Positions 5,516 to 6,081 of a stretch of DNA of 6,081 bases are shown one piece after another. The notes below the pieces were generated by a model, which saw only the letters and a program-made list of their open reading frames with translations, did not search any database and was not told where the DNA came from. Position numbers and translations under genes: made by a program. Position 1 is the stretch's first letter. Each line of letters begins with the position of its first letter. Source of the stretch: DATAQC01 sp051005135 (GTDB taxonomy: Bacteria; Actinomycetota; Acidimicrobiia; Acidimicrobiales; AC-14); NCBI GenBank assembly GCA_051005135.1, contig JBPCJQ010000087.1, positions 1-6,081 of the forward strand. Reading direction: 5' to 3'.

Positions 5516-6081
5516 TTGCACGAGCTCGAGGAGGGGGCACCCCCTGACCGGTCCTCGCCAGTTCTCTGGACCGGGTTCGCAGCCCCCATTACCGCGGCCG
5601 TTCTGGCCACCGCCGCGGTGGTCATGGGGTGGCACGGGGTCGACCTCCCGGCCCAGCTGTACCGCGTCGGCCTGTTCCATCGCAGTGGCCTCACCCTGTG
5701 GGACAGCCAGTGGTACAGCGGCCACTGGACGCTGAGCTACAGCGTGATCTTCCCGCCGATCGCCGGGGTAATCGGCGTGGAGCTCACCGAAGTGGCCAGC
5801 GCGGCTTTGGCGGCATGGGCCTTCGATCGCCTGGTGGTCAACCACTTCGGCCCGTCGGCCCGCATCGGCTCGATGCTCTTCGCCGCCGGCACCCTGGCCC
5901 AGGTGGCGATCGGCCAGCTCCCCTTCCTACTGGGTGAGGCCCTCGCCCTGTCTGCGTACTGGGCCGCAACCACTGCGTTCACAGTCGGGGGGCGCCGGCA
6001 CCCGACGGCCCCCCAAAACGCCCCTGCGTTCGGACCACGCCGGCCGACCCCCACATCCAGGCCACACCGGCAGGACCGGGG
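5516..6081 (+). CDS. Polytopic membrane protein, 3' end beyond the window
   Basis: An open frame (no stop from 5486 to the window end) gives about 188 residues from TTG 5516. There is a hydrophobic helix near 21-39, then a loop containing LYRVGLFHRSGLTLWDSQWY (48-67), SGHW (68-71) and SYSVIFPPIAG (74-84). Further hydrophobic segments lie near 77-103 and 117-151, with FDRLVVNHFGP between them. The loop pattern LW-x-x-QWY-x-GH before SYSVxFPP recalls large actinobacterial membrane proteins of unknown function, and a GT-C-like fold is possible but unproven. The start is uncertain. TTG 5516 lacks a clear Shine-Dalgarno sequence but lies two bases after the previous stop, and GTG 5618 or ATG 5624 would cut into the first helix. 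From about residue 152 the sequence becomes Pro/Arg-rich and no longer membrane-like. Confidence 0.65.
   Translation, partial: MHELEEGAPPDRSSPVLWTGFAAPITAAVLATAAVVMGWHGVDLPAQLYRVGLFHRSGLTLWDSQWYSGHWTLSYSVIFPPIAGVIGVELTEVASAALAAWAFDRLVVNHFGPSARIGSMLFAAGTLAQVAIGQLPFLLGEALALSAYWAATTAFTVGGRRHPTAPQNAPAFGPRRPTPTSRPHRQDR

Overview
The window is a gene-dense stretch from a high-GC bacterium with every gene on the + strand. Most of it has G/C-rich third codon positions, uses GTG (and probably TTG) starts, and has very short or overlapping gene junctions. A DUF2510 protein, an MptA/MptB-like GT-C mannosyltransferase homologue and a paired small-protein/polytopic-membrane-protein locus together point to Actinomycetota. 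A lineage such as Acidimicrobiia is a guess from overall style, not something the sequence proves.

Positions 13-2666 hold an ABC importer of the phosphonate/phosphate-oxyanion family in the order phnD (lipoprotein receptor), phnE (permease), phnC (ATPase). The phnE stop and phnC start overlap in a GTGA. No C-P lyase, phosphonatase, phosphite dehydrogenase or regulator gene is in the window, so the ligand remains open. The phnE region is the most informative part. The annotatable permease ORF begins at 1237 and lacks the usual first membrane helix. That missing part is readable directly upstream, split over two frames at a CCCC run (1163-1166), with a likely GTG start at 1020. The upstream part contains an in-frame 30-bp tandem repeat (1052-1120).

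Positions 2678-4039 encode a polytopic GT-C enzyme resembling polyprenol-phosphate-mannose-dependent alpha-1,6-mannosyltransferases. It starts 11 bases after phnC with a good Shine-Dalgarno sequence. A possible 12-codon leader ORF follows (4050-4088), its stop overlapping the start of a DUF2510 single-pass membrane protein (4085-5080) that has a proline-rich linker and an extracytoplasmic domain with two cysteines. These genes could form one transcription unit with the transporter, because no convincing terminator lies between them.

After a 97-base gap come a small two-helix membrane protein with an external Cys pair (5178-5513) and, 2 bases later, the 5' part of a polytopic membrane protein that runs off the window (5516-6081). 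The last ~110 bases lose the membrane-protein character in all three forward frames, which may indicate an error at a contig end or a real tail.

I see no tRNA, rRNA, CRISPR array, insertion sequence or phage gene. Apart from the phnE frame problem, the repeat and the possible leader peptide, the content looks like ordinary chromosomal genes. I did not find evidence for a wholly new system.
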